From the NCBI GenBank assembly GCA_965247995.1, contig OZ252041.1:1116001-1180000 (forward strand): a stretch of DNA of 64,000 nucleotides, in the 5' to 3' direction. The translations under genes were made by a program, and so were the position numbers. Shown here in pieces: positions 27,032 through 35,365 of the stretch (the first letter of the stretch is position 1; the number at the start of each line of letters is the position of its first letter). Under the pieces are notes generated by a model. It worked only from the letters and a program-made list of their open reading frames with translations, was not told the origin of the DNA and ran no database searches. Origin of the DNA: JASLZO01 sp965247995 (GTDB taxonomy: Bacteria > Chloroflexota > Dehalococcoidia > UBA6926).

Positions 27032-28339
27032 TCAGCGTTCCTGAGCGGGCTCGCCCACCACGATCACGGAAGCGGCTTCTCGGATGCGAAGTCGAAGCGT
27101 AGTCCGCATCGCAAGATAAATGGCGAAACCGACTACGACGACTCCGCCAACCACGACAGCGATCCTGGCGTTAAAGGCATCGGCGAGGATACCCGCTTGG
27201 AGTCCACCGGCGGGGATCAGACTGTACGTCAGGCTGAACACGCCCATGACGCGCCCGCGGAGTTCCTCAGGGACAGCGGCCTGCAGAAGCGTCTGGTTCG
27301 TGATCATTGAGAGGGAGTTACATGCCCCGGACACGAACAGGAAGCCGAGCGACAACCACATGATGTTCGAGACGCCGAACCCGATGACGAGGATGCCGAA
27401 CACTCCAGCACCACCGAGCAGAAGAAGGACTGGCCAACGGCCGCGGACCAGAAATGCGGCACCTAAGGTGCCCAACAGGGCACCAGCGGCGGAAGCGCCG
27501 AGCATGACGCCCATCGCGCCCGCGCCGACGCCGAAGACATCGACGGCGAAGATCGGCAGCAAGTAGATATAAGCAGTGCCAAAAAAGCTGTCGACGAAGG
27601 TCAGTAGGATCAAGCTGCCGAAGAGTTGCCGTCTGCGGATGAAGTCGAGTCCTTCGACCAGTTCGCGGACCACCGACCCGTGTTCACGGTCTGGGACGCG
27701 TGGGATGTGGAGAGCGGCCAGCAGCATCGTCCCGACGACCAAAGCGGTGGCTACGACGGCGAACGTCGTCGTCACGCCGACGCTCTCCAACAAGATGCCA
27801 CCAAGCGCAGGGCCGAAGATCCTGGTCCCTTGCCAAACAGAGGAGCCGAGTGCGAGGGCGTTCATGAGCTGTCGGCGGTCGTCGATCAGCGCAGGGATCA
27901 CTGCGGTGCGTGTAGGTTGGTCGATACCTTGAGCGACGCCGATCGCCGCGGAGGCTGCTAGGAGGTGCCAGGCTTGGAGCATCTCTGCCTGCGAAAGCGC
28001 CAATAAGACGAAGACAGTGGCGGCCATCGACCCTTGGGTCAAGAGCAAGAGAGCCCGCCGGTTCACCCGGTCGGCTGCCACACCGCCGAGCAACACGACG
28101 CTGAGTGTTCCGACGGTTTGGACGAAGCCCAGGAAGCCGAGATACAACGCAGAGCCGGTCAGTTCGTACGCGACCCAAGCGAAGATGACGCGCAGGATTT
28201 GCCAGCCGAGGACGAAGCTGACGGCGCTGAACCAGTAGATCCGGTAGTTTCGGTATGCGAGGGCGCCTAACGCGCTCGCGATCCTGCTTATCGGCGGTTG
28301 AGGCTCGACCTCGATCTGTTCGGTCGTCCTGGTATCCAC
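27032..28339 (-). CDS. MFS exporter (EntS-like), copy 2
   Basis: A 12-helix major facilitator of about 435 residues. Key parts are AYRNYRIYW at the first helix, VLLGGVAADRVNRRALL after helix 2, QPTRTAVIPALI, SSVWQGTRIFGPALGG in helix 5, and VPEELRGRVMGVFSLTYS. GTG 28339 is chosen, eight bases after the stop of the next MFS gene; the longer frame reaching 28519 is in the shadow of that gene and Arg/His-rich. It is the closest relative, by eye, of copy 3 immediately upstream, so the pair looks like a tandem duplication or a heterodimeric exporter. The substrate is unknown. Confidence 0.88.
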   Translation of the reverse strand: MDTRTTEQIEVEPQPPISRIASALGALAYRNYRIYWFSAVSFVLGWQILRVIFAWVAYELTGSALYLGFLGFVQTVGTLSVVLLGGVAADRVNRRALLLLTQGSMAATVFVLLALSQAEMLQAWHLLAASAAIGVAQGIDQPTRTAVIPALIDDRRQLMNALALGSSVWQGTRIFGPALGGILLESVGVTTTFAVVATALVVGTMLLAALHIPRVPDREHGSVVRELVEGLDFIRRRQLFGSLILLTFVDSFFGTAYIYLLPIFAVDVFGVGAGAMGVMLGASAAGALLGTLGAAFLVRGRWPVLLLLGGAGVFGILVIGFGVSNIMWLSLGFLFVSGACNSLSMITNQTLLQAAVPEELRGRVMGVFSLTYSLIPAGGLQAGILADAFNARIAVVVGGVVVVGFAIYLAMRTTLRLRIREAASVIVVGEPAQER

Positions 28340-28347
28340 CGGGTTGG

Positions 28348-29718
28348 TCAGTTCGCCGAGGGGCTCGCTTCGACCACGCGGCGCCTGAACCCTGGCCTGG
28401 CGACGAAGGCGGCGGTGTACATGATGATGGCCACGCCGCCGGCGGTGAGGGCGATGGGGGCGCCGAAGAACCCTGCCACCCACGCGCTCTGCCAGCCACC
28501 GAGGGGCATGAGGCTCCACGTGAGCCCATGGACGCCCATCACGCGGCCCCTGAGATCATCTGGCACCGCAGCTTGAAGCACAGTCTGGATGGTGATCATG
28601 TAGGCGGAGTTCGCGGCACCGGAGACGGCGAGGACGCCGATTCCTAAGGCTAGGGTGGTGAACCCGACAGTCAAACCCGGGAACGCGAAGCCCAAGTGGT
28701 GGAGGTTCGCGAACACGACGAGCGTGAGCCCGAACACGATTGCTCCGCCGAGGAGCAGGATGTTCCGGTGGTGGTCGCGTCCGAACGCAGCTATCAAAAG
28801 TGTCCCGACCAGCGCGCCGGCGGCTGACCCAGAGAAAAGAAGTCCGAGACCGAGGGCTCCTATTCCGAGAAAGTCCTTCGTGAATATCGGAAGCAGGTAG
28901 ATGTAGGACATCCCGAAGAAGCTGTTGAAGAACGTGAACCCGATCAAACTGGAGAAGAGGCCGTTCTTGGCGATGAACGTGACGCCGGTTGCCATTTGCC
29001 GAACGAAAGGCTCGCCCGAGGAGACGGTCGGCGGGGTGCGGACCAAGAGGAGCAACGCGACGGACAGCATGTAGGCGACGGTGACCGCAAGGAAGCTTCC
29101 GGCGAGGCCCGTGGCGGCGTACAGGAACCCACCGACAAGTGGGAAGAGGATCCGGGTGCCCTGCCAGACCGACGAGAAGAGCGCGACGGCGTTCATGAGG
29201 TCCTCGCGGTCCACGAGGTGCGGGAGAATCGCTTGGCGTGACGGGCCTTCGAGCCCCATGAAGGCGCCGATAAGCGCTGCCGCTACCACCAGGTGTACCG
29301 CGGTCGCCTCACCGGTGACCGCGAGGACGAAGACCGCGCCGGCGACGAGTGTTTGGACGGACATCGCCGATGCGAGGATCAACCTTCGGTCCATGCGGTC
29401 GGCGATGACACCGCCGAACATGGTGACTGCGATGGCCGGGATGGAGTTGGCGAGTCCCAAAACGCCCACGTAGAACGCACTCTCGGTGAGGTCGTAGACA
29501 GCCCATAGGAGGACTAGCTGGATGACTTGCTGCGCGCTGACGAACGCGACGAGGCTCAACCAAAAGATTCGGAAGTTGGCGTGGCGCATCGCGCTGAACG
29601 CCTGCCAGCGCGTTGCGGGCGCGCGTTCGGTGGCTGTAGTCACTTCCGCCGTGTGCGGACGGGCCGCTGCGTGAACCCGATGACCTGAGTGCGCGAGTAG
29701 GGGTTCAGCATCCCGCAT
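28348..29718 (-). CDS. MFS exporter (EntS-like), copy 3
   Basis: A major facilitator of about 456 residues. RHANFRIFWLSL, MFGGVIADRMDRRLIL, GPSRQAILPHLV, SSVWQGTRILFPLVGG and VPDDLRGRVMGVHGLTWS match copy 2 nearly step for step. The first 20-30 residues are poorly conserved; ATG 29718 is used, a GTG near residue 25 is possible, and earlier in-frame codons give no family-like sequence. It is the first gene of the probable operon MFS, MFS, CoA-transferase. A divergent small gene starts 75 bases away. Confidence 0.87.
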   Translation of the reverse strand: MRDAEPLLAHSGHRVHAAARPHTAEVTTATERAPATRWQAFSAMRHANFRIFWLSLVAFVSAQQVIQLVLLWAVYDLTESAFYVGVLGLANSIPAIAVTMFGGVIADRMDRRLILASAMSVQTLVAGAVFVLAVTGEATAVHLVVAAALIGAFMGLEGPSRQAILPHLVDREDLMNAVALFSSVWQGTRILFPLVGGFLYAATGLAGSFLAVTVAYMLSVALLLLVRTPPTVSSGEPFVRQMATGVTFIAKNGLFSSLIGFTFFNSFFGMSYIYLLPIFTKDFLGIGALGLGLLFSGSAAGALVGTLLIAAFGRDHHRNILLLGGAIVFGLTLVVFANLHHLGFAFPGLTVGFTTLALGIGVLAVSGAANSAYMITIQTVLQAAVPDDLRGRVMGVHGLTWSLMPLGGWQSAWVAGFFGAPIALTAGGVAIIMYTAAFVARPGFRRRVVEASPSAN

Positions 29719-29793
29719 GGTACCATCGGGGCCCCAGCGGCCGTGGTATTTGAATGACTGGCGTTTGATGATCCCAGGACACGAGAGGTAGAT

Positions 29794-30135
29794 GTGGGCG
29801 CGTTCGACGATTTTTCTGGTTCGGTCCGTGGCACCCCAGTAGTAAGCCGGATGCTCGACAGCACGATGATCGAGGCAGCGCAAGCGTTGCGTGACATCTG
29901 TTTGGAGTTCGAGAAATCAGGACAGGCGCTGGGCGATCATCACCTCCCCGCGGGTGGGTACATGGGGGAGATGGTGGTCAGGGCGCTAGTCGAATCAGAA
30001 CTCATCGAAGAGACGGCTTCGGAGCGCGGATCCCTCCACCAATACAAGCCGACGAAAGCTGGGCAGAAGGCGTACGAACGACTGAAGAAGGAGGACGCCT
30101 TCTCGCGCAAGACAATCGAGGCGTCGAGGTCTTAG
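29794..30135 (+). CDS. Hypothetical small protein, possible winged-helix domain
   Basis: A 113-residue protein, mostly helical, with an order reminiscent of a winged helix: helix (IEAAQALRDICLEFEKS), glycine-rich turn, helix (MVVRALVESELIEE), a short wing (SLHQYKPTKAGQKAYERLKKE) and a charged tail. A DNA-binding role is a guess based on the RGSLHQYKPTKAG segment, which resembles a wing plus recognition element. GTG 29794 has AGAGGT upstream. It is divergent from the MFS operon, so it could be its regulator. Its stop overlaps the convergent lipoprotein gene by four bases. Confidence 0.55.
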   Translation: MGAFDDFSGSVRGTPVVSRMLDSTMIEAAQALRDICLEFEKSGQALGDHHLPAGGYMGEMVVRALVESELIEETASERGSLHQYKPTKAGQKAYERLKKEDAFSRKTIEASRS

Positions 30136-31196
30136 CGCTCTAGAACTGCTTCGATCGCGTCCCGAAGCTCCGGGGCGGTAACGATCCCTTCGAACTTCGA
30201 AGCGATCCGTCCCTCGGCGTCTACGATGAAGACCCAGGGTTCGGATGGAAGGCCCCACTCGACGGCCGCGCCGTTAAGCGTGAAGCCACCGCCCGCACGG
30301 ATGGTCTCCAGGTCGAACGGTTCTACGTGCATGAACTCAACCTCAGTCTGGAAGTCGGGCATAACCTCGATCACCTCATCGAGGACCGGTCCGCACACAC
30401 GGCTTTGGCAGTACGCCGGCGTGGAGAACACGACGACAAACGGCTTCGCCTGATCCAAGGCTTCCGCAACCGTCATCCGGTACAGCGCCGGAACGGGTGG
30501 GTCCGCTGTCGTTATCTCCGCAAGCGACGTGACGTCACGGGTGGTAGCGTGCTCGGTCCGGGGAGCCAGATCTCCAACGGCGGGCGTCAGCGTGCTTTCC
30601 GCCACTCTGACACCGATCTGTAGATTGAGTGCTCCGGTAGGGTGCTCAGGGATGGTTGCCGTCGCACGCACGCCCCAGATACCCGCGGATCCGAAGTCGA
30701 CCTCGTCGACCACATAGATTCCTTGTGAGTCCGGGTGGATGTGCGTCGAGCCGTCCTCGTGTACGTGCGGAAGCTCCGTCTCGAGCGAGCGGTAGGTGCT
30801 GGAATGCTCCTGCGGTGGCCCGGTTGATCCGGTGTCTTCGTTGACCGAGAAGAACGAGACTGAAAAACCTGCATTCTCGACAAACCCGCCTTCGGGCCCG
30901 ATTACCACGAACGGAAACCGCGTCCGGCCAGTGGCGATGTCAGTGGCGGCAAGTAGGAGCTGATATCCCGGCGTCGCAGTGAAGTCGGATAGTGCCGGTA
31001 ATGAGTCGCCGTTCGCTGGGGGAGGCTCGGCGGCGTCAGAACCTGCGACCGGTGTGGCAGCGGACCGCTCCGTCACGCTAGGAGTGGCTGTCGACGGGTC
31101 GGCGGATGCACCGCATCCGATCGCGAGGATTGAGGAGGCTGCGACGGTTGCCAGGACGATTCGAGGGCGCGGAAACCGGTCGATCGTTCCTCCCAC
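30132..31196 (-). CDS. Lipoprotein with thioredoxin-like domain (CX4C)
   Basis: About 354 residues, exported and lipidated: the N-terminal hydrophobic stretch ends with lipobox LAIGC, followed by a Ser/Thr/Pro spacer. A middle beta-sandwich-like region has a His-rich loop (LPHVHEDGSTHIHPD) that could bind a metal. The C-terminal third is thioredoxin-like with FVVVFSTPAYC at the strand-helix junction and two cysteines in a C-x4-C arrangement (CQSRVC) rather than CxxC, then EPWVFIVDAEGRI. GTG 31196 is preferred because GGAGGGG lies just upstream. It sits beside the iron transporter operon in the same direction, and a link to metal handling is plausible but unproven. Confidence 0.75.
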   Translation of the reverse strand: MGGTIDRFPRPRIVLATVAASSILAIGCGASADPSTATPSVTERSAATPVAGSDAAEPPPANGDSLPALSDFTATPGYQLLLAATDIATGRTRFPFVVIGPEGGFVENAGFSVSFFSVNEDTGSTGPPQEHSSTYRSLETELPHVHEDGSTHIHPDSQGIYVVDEVDFGSAGIWGVRATATIPEHPTGALNLQIGVRVAESTLTPAVGDLAPRTEHATTRDVTSLAEITTADPPVPALYRMTVAEALDQAKPFVVVFSTPAYCQSRVCGPVLDEVIEVMPDFQTEVEFMHVEPFDLETIRAGGGFTLNGAAVEWGLPSEPWVFIVDAEGRIASKFEGIVTAPELRDAIEAVLER

Positions 31197-31284
31197 GGCT
31201 CCCCTCCATAAAAGATGTGGAGGCATGTAGAGGCCAGTATAGGAACGGTGTACCCGTGGATACCTGTGTCCACCGGGCGACGAC

Positions 31285-32382
31285 TCAAACGCGGATGGCA
31301 CGGCCATCGACGAACGTTCCGAGCGCATGCCGCGCTTCGATGGCGACCATGACGCGCTCACCTGGTTCTAGTGGATCGGCGGTGTGGGGTTGGAGGGCGT
31401 GGCAGGTCGAACCGGAGTCGAGTCTCACGGTGTAAAGGAACGATGGTCCGGTAAAGACGCGCTCTTCGACGACGCCGGCCCCAGGGTTCTCGGAGTGAAC
31501 CGATAGGTCGTCCGGGCGCACCATGACTTCAATGCTAGACGTGCCTCGGCCAGATTCGTCCCAGGGTTGATTCGGTATCGGTGCGTCTACTTCGCCGATC
31601 TCCGTGACGAGGGCTCCGTCGACGATCCGCGCGGGAAGGAAGTCCGCGGTCCCGAGGAAACGGCCAACGAAGGTTGTCGCCGGGGCGTGGAAGATGCGGA
31701 CTGGTGTGTCAGTTTGTTCGATGCGCCCACCGCGCATGACGGCGATCTCGTCGGCCATAAAGAGGGCCTCCTCTACGTCGTGTGTGACAAAGAGCACCGC
31801 GACGCCTGCGCGTTGAAGGATGTCTTTGATCTCGCGGCGAACGCGGACTCGCAGCGTCGTGTCAAGGTTGGAGAATGGCTCATCCATGAGTAAGACATCC
31901 GGCTCGGGCGCCAGCGCGCGTGCCAGCGAGACGCGTTGCTGTTCGCCTCCCGAGAGTTGCTCCGGCATCCGGTCTCTGAGGTGCGCGATGCCGACCAATT
32001 CCATGAGTTGTTGTGTGCGGACGATCCGCCACGAGGTCGATCCGCGGAGTCCATAGCTGACGTTCTGCGCGACGGACAAATGAGGAAAGAGCGCGTATTC
32101 CTGGAAGACGAACCCGATGCGCCGCTGCTCCGGCGGCACCATAGCTCCCAATCCGGCGAGGGTCTTTTCCCGTGCACGGATCGTCCCACGGTCCGGGACT
32201 TCGAGACCAGCTATCAGGCGTAAGAGCGTCGTCTTCCCACAACCGCTTGGCCCAACAATCGCGAGCGTCCGGCCGGCCGGCAGGCTCAGATCCACCTCGT
32301 CCACGCCGATGACCTCGCCGTACCGCTTGGAGAGGCCTATACAGCGGAGGGTGATATCGGATGCGGATGTGAGCGTATCCAT
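31285..32382 (-). CDS. fbpC: ABC transporter ATP-binding protein, iron(III) type
   Basis: A 365-residue ATPase that powers the permease encoded just upstream. Walker A GPSGCGKTT, the Q-loop FQEYALFPHL, signature LSGGEQQR, Walker B VLLMDEPFSNLD and the switch His in VTHDVEEA are all intact. The C-terminal TOBE-like regulatory domain begins at about residue 250. ATG 32382 shares its A with the TGA stop of the permease gene, giving tight coupling. The FbpC/PotA subfamily is clear; iron specificity is inferred from the periplasmic protein. Confidence 0.93.
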   Translation of the reverse strand: MDTLTSASDITLRCIGLSKRYGEVIGVDEVDLSLPAGRTLAIVGPSGCGKTTLLRLIAGLEVPDRGTIRAREKTLAGLGAMVPPEQRRIGFVFQEYALFPHLSVAQNVSYGLRGSTSWRIVRTQQLMELVGIAHLRDRMPEQLSGGEQQRVSLARALAPEPDVLLMDEPFSNLDTTLRVRVRREIKDILQRAGVAVLFVTHDVEEALFMADEIAVMRGGRIEQTDTPVRIFHAPATTFVGRFLGTADFLPARIVDGALVTEIGEVDAPIPNQPWDESGRGTSSIEVMVRPDDLSVHSENPGAGVVEERVFTGPSFLYTVRLDSGSTCHALQPHTADPLEPGERVMVAIEARHALGTFVDGRAIRV

Positions 32383-34043
32383 CAGACTCGTGTCTCCGGG
32401 CGGTCACGGGCAATGAGGAATGCGGTCGGCACGGATGCGAGGAGAATCAACAACAGCGCTGGGGCGGCCGCGCGGGCGAAGAACGCGTCCTCACTGGCGG
32501 ACCAGACCGCGGTGGCCAACGTGCGGAACTCGAGTGGACTGAGGATCAGCGTTGCGGGCAATTCCTTCATCGCTGTTAAGAAGACGAGCGCCATGGCGGC
32601 GAGGATCCCAGGCCGCACAAGGGGCACTGTTACCGACATCAGCACAGACGCGGGGGTGCGTCCGAGCGTCCGAGCTGCTTCTTCGACGTGGGGCGCCACG
32701 TGGGATAGAGACGTGCGAATGGGACCCAAGGCGATCGGAAGAAACAGGACGGTGTATGCGAAGACGAGGATCCATATGGATTGGTAGAGATCGCCGAGGT
32801 AGTTAGCGCCAAAGAACACAAGGGCGAGTGCGACGACGATGCTCGGCAACGCGAACCCAAGCGACGCCACGCGGGACAGCAGAGATGTCGCGACACTTCG
32901 GTACCGGACGACGAGAACGCCGAGCGGGATAGCGGCGAGTGCCGTGGTCGCGGCGGCGGCCGCGGAGACGAGTACTGAGTTCGTCGCGAGGCGCCAAGGA
33001 GATGAGAAGGTCTCTCCCGCGTTCACGACGCCCTGTATCAGCAGGTAGCCGAGGACCGCGCCGGGAAGCACGAGCGTGACGGCCACGACGGAGCCCACAA
33101 ACCCGATCGCTGGCCAACGCCAACGGCCCAACTTCACGGGAGAGGGCTGTAATGGCGTCCACGTGTTGGCGGCTGGGTCCGGCGTCCTGCCGCGTAGCAC
33201 CACCTCGCTCAGGAATAGGAACCCGGCGAGCCCGATGAGCGCGATCGACAGGACGGCCGCGAGCGAACGGTCAAACAGACTCTGGTACTGAAGGAAGATA
33301 GCCCAGGTGAAGGTCTCGTACCGCAAGAAGGAGACCGCGCCGAAGTCGCTCAGTGCGTAGAGTCCCACGATGAGCGCGCCTGCCGCGATAGATGGGCGCA
33401 AGCGGGGGAGCGTGATGTCGAAGAACGTCCGCCACGGCCCCGCGCCAAGAGTCCGCGAGGTGTCTTCGGGCGCCGTATCCATCCGCCGGAGTGCGGCGCG
33501 GAGCGTCAGGAGCGCGTACGGGTAGGTGACGATAACGATGGTCAGCGTGGCGCCCGCGAGACCGTAGATCGGGGGCAGGCGCTGGACACCGAACGGGGCC
33601 TCCAGAAACCCCTGGACATACCCGCGGGGCCCGAGTGCGGAGACCACCAAAAGCGCCATCACGTAGCTTGGAACCACTAAGGGGAGTGCCGTCAGAACAG
33701 CCCAAAGTCGTCGGTAAGGGAGGTCGGAGCGGACCGTCAGCCAGGCTAGCGGCAGACCAAGGGCGATGGACCCGGTTGCAGTGGCCGCGACGAGGACCAA
33801 GGTCCGCCCAGCCGTCTCCCATGTCCGCGGTCGTGCCGTGATGCGCCAAAGGTCATTGGAATCGACCTCGATCGCACGGAGAGCGAGGTACACCAACGGC
33901 ATCGCGACGGCGAGTGCGATCGCGATCGCCGAGACGGATATGACCGCGGGTGGCGCTGGGCGAGGGAGCATGGCCAACCCGCTGCGTCCTCCGAGAACAC
34001 CGGGAGACGCAGCGGGCGTGGCGCGTAATGGGGTCGTGGCCAT
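32382..34043 (-). CDS. fbpB: ABC transporter permease, iron(III) type, double-length
   Basis: A 553-residue permease with about 12 membrane segments, two fused copies of the binding-protein-dependent permease unit. EAA-type loops facing the ATPase are visible at about residues 190-205 (DTSRTLGAGPWRTF) and 470-485 (EAARTLGRTPASVL). It forms the channel for the substrate delivered by the lipoprotein encoded at 34058. The gap to that gene is only 14 bases, and the ATPase gene overlaps its end, so the three form one operon. Confidence 0.93.
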   Translation of the reverse strand: MATTPLRATPAASPGVLGGRSGLAMLPRPAPPAVISVSAIAIALAVAMPLVYLALRAIEVDSNDLWRITARPRTWETAGRTLVLVAATATGSIALGLPLAWLTVRSDLPYRRLWAVLTALPLVVPSYVMALLVVSALGPRGYVQGFLEAPFGVQRLPPIYGLAGATLTIVIVTYPYALLTLRAALRRMDTAPEDTSRTLGAGPWRTFFDITLPRLRPSIAAGALIVGLYALSDFGAVSFLRYETFTWAIFLQYQSLFDRSLAAVLSIALIGLAGFLFLSEVVLRGRTPDPAANTWTPLQPSPVKLGRWRWPAIGFVGSVVAVTLVLPGAVLGYLLIQGVVNAGETFSSPWRLATNSVLVSAAAAATTALAAIPLGVLVVRYRSVATSLLSRVASLGFALPSIVVALALVFFGANYLGDLYQSIWILVFAYTVLFLPIALGPIRTSLSHVAPHVEEAARTLGRTPASVLMSVTVPLVRPGILAAMALVFLTAMKELPATLILSPLEFRTLATAVWSASEDAFFARAAAPALLLILLASVPTAFLIARDRPETRV

Positions 34044-34057
34044 GCAGTTCCCGTTGA

Positions 34058-35143
34058 TTACGGCAGCGCGTCAACCTCACGGAGGAGGTCGATCGTGCCT
34101 GCGAGATCTCCAAGGGAAGCCATGTCGACATCCGGGGCATTGATTTCGGACACCGGGGTCAACAGTGGGTGAGTGGTGACGCCTTCAACAACCGGGTATT
34201 CAAATGTCTGGGAAGCGAAGTACTGCTGCGAAACCGGCGAGAGCATGAACTGGAGGAAGCGAATGGCGTTCTCGGTGTTGTCCGCGGTCTCCAATACACC
34301 GGCGCCAGCGACGAGCATCAATGCCCCGGGCCCACCGCTTCGAGGGTGATAGTTGCGCGCCGGGAAGGTCTCTCCTCGCTCCTGGAGGAACCGGTGGAGA
34401 TAGTAATGATTGACGAAGCCAACATCCACCTCACCGGATCCGACGGCGGCGACGGTCGGCGTGTTCTTGGGGTAGAGGGAGGGATTGTTGTCGAGGATGC
34501 CCTCGAGCCACGTGCGTGTCCGCTCCTCGCCCCACGAGATGCGCATCGCGGTGACCATGGCCTGGAACGACCCGTTTGTCGGAGCCCAACCTATGCGTCC
34601 GGACCACCGCGCGTCGATGAAGTCGAAGATGTCATCTGGCAACTGCTGTTTGGTTAACACCTCCGAATTATAAACGACTACACGCGCGCGGCCAGATATT
34701 CCAATCCACTTGCCGTCCGGGGATCTGAACCTCTCGGGGACCAGACCCAATAGGTCGGCTGGGAGAGAAACGAGAACCTCCTCGGCGGCGGCAAGGCCAC
34801 CGGGGTCCTGGGCGAAGTAGACATCGGCGGGGGAGTTCGCACCCTCTTCTAGGAGCGTGGCGGCCAGTTCGGCAGTTCCTCCGTATTTGACGTTCACGTC
34901 GATTCCGGTCGTCTCCCGGAAGAGGTTGATCACTGGACCGACCAATTCCTCGGAGCGGCCGGAGTAGATGATGAGCGAACCCGGAGAGTTGGAGCTCTCA
35001 ACGCGCGATGCATTTGGAGCGGTTGAGCCTGATGTCTCCGACGCGGCGTCTCCGTCATCCGCTGAGGCGCATGCCGCTCCAAGGACCGCCGCGAGACCGA
35101 TCAGAACAACGATCGTCTGCACGAATACCCGTGATATAGACAT
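34058..35143 (-). CDS. fbpA: Iron(III)-type ABC transporter substrate-binding lipoprotein
   Basis: A 361-residue extracytoplasmic solute-binding protein of the FbpA/FutA class. The signal peptide ends in lipobox LGAAC, then an acidic Ser-rich tether, then the two-lobe domain starting LIIYSGRSEELV. The NHYYL motif (about residues 240-244) supplies the paired tyrosines that hold ferric iron in this class. Other landmarks are ADVYFAQDPGGL and NTPTVAAVGSGEVDVGF. It is the first gene of the fbpABC operon. Its ribosome site is inside an inverted repeat (see 35145-35188), pointing to translational control. Other trivalent metals or phosphate-type ligands cannot be ruled out. Confidence 0.92.
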   Translation of the reverse strand: MSISRVFVQTIVVLIGLAAVLGAACASADDGDAASETSGSTAPNASRVESSNSPGSLIIYSGRSEELVGPVINLFRETTGIDVNVKYGGTAELAATLLEEGANSPADVYFAQDPGGLAAAEEVLVSLPADLLGLVPERFRSPDGKWIGISGRARVVVYNSEVLTKQQLPDDIFDFIDARWSGRIGWAPTNGSFQAMVTAMRISWGEERTRTWLEGILDNNPSLYPKNTPTVAAVGSGEVDVGFVNHYYLHRFLQERGETFPARNYHPRSGGPGALMLVAGAGVLETADNTENAIRFLQFMLSPVSQQYFASQTFEYPVVEGVTTHPLLTPVSEINAPDVDMASLGDLAGTIDLLREVDALP

Positions 35144-35144
35144 A

Positions 35145-35188
35145 CATACTCCTATAAGATGTGTATACTTAGCACAAAGAGGAGTATG
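35145..35188 (-). promoter_or_regulatory. Leader inverted repeat masking the fbpA ribosome site
   Basis: CATACTCCT at 35145-35153 is the perfect inverse of AGGAGTATG at 35180-35188, with a 26-base spacer. On the fbpA strand the downstream arm contains AGGAG, five or six bases before the ATG at 35143, so a hairpin would hide the ribosome site. The AT-rich spacer contains TATACA, a possible -10 element. Whether it acts as DNA operator or RNA hairpin depends on where transcription starts. Confidence 0.5.
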
Positions 35189-35365
35189 ACGAAACCGGTC
35201 GCGAAATCAAGAGGGGTCAGCCGACGGATCAGGTGTGCACCAACGGTCAGCGGACGCCGATAGGAGAGCGGATCGAGTCAATGTGCGGGCATTGGCCCGA
35301 CCCCGAGCTCATCACATGCCGCTATGGAAGGGACCAGCCGATCTCGAAGGGCGGGTGGGGCGGTA

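Noticed and set aside
28340..28519. N-terminal extension of MFS copy 2
   Set aside because: Arg/His-rich and inside the preceding MFS gene; GTG 28339 gives a normal start.
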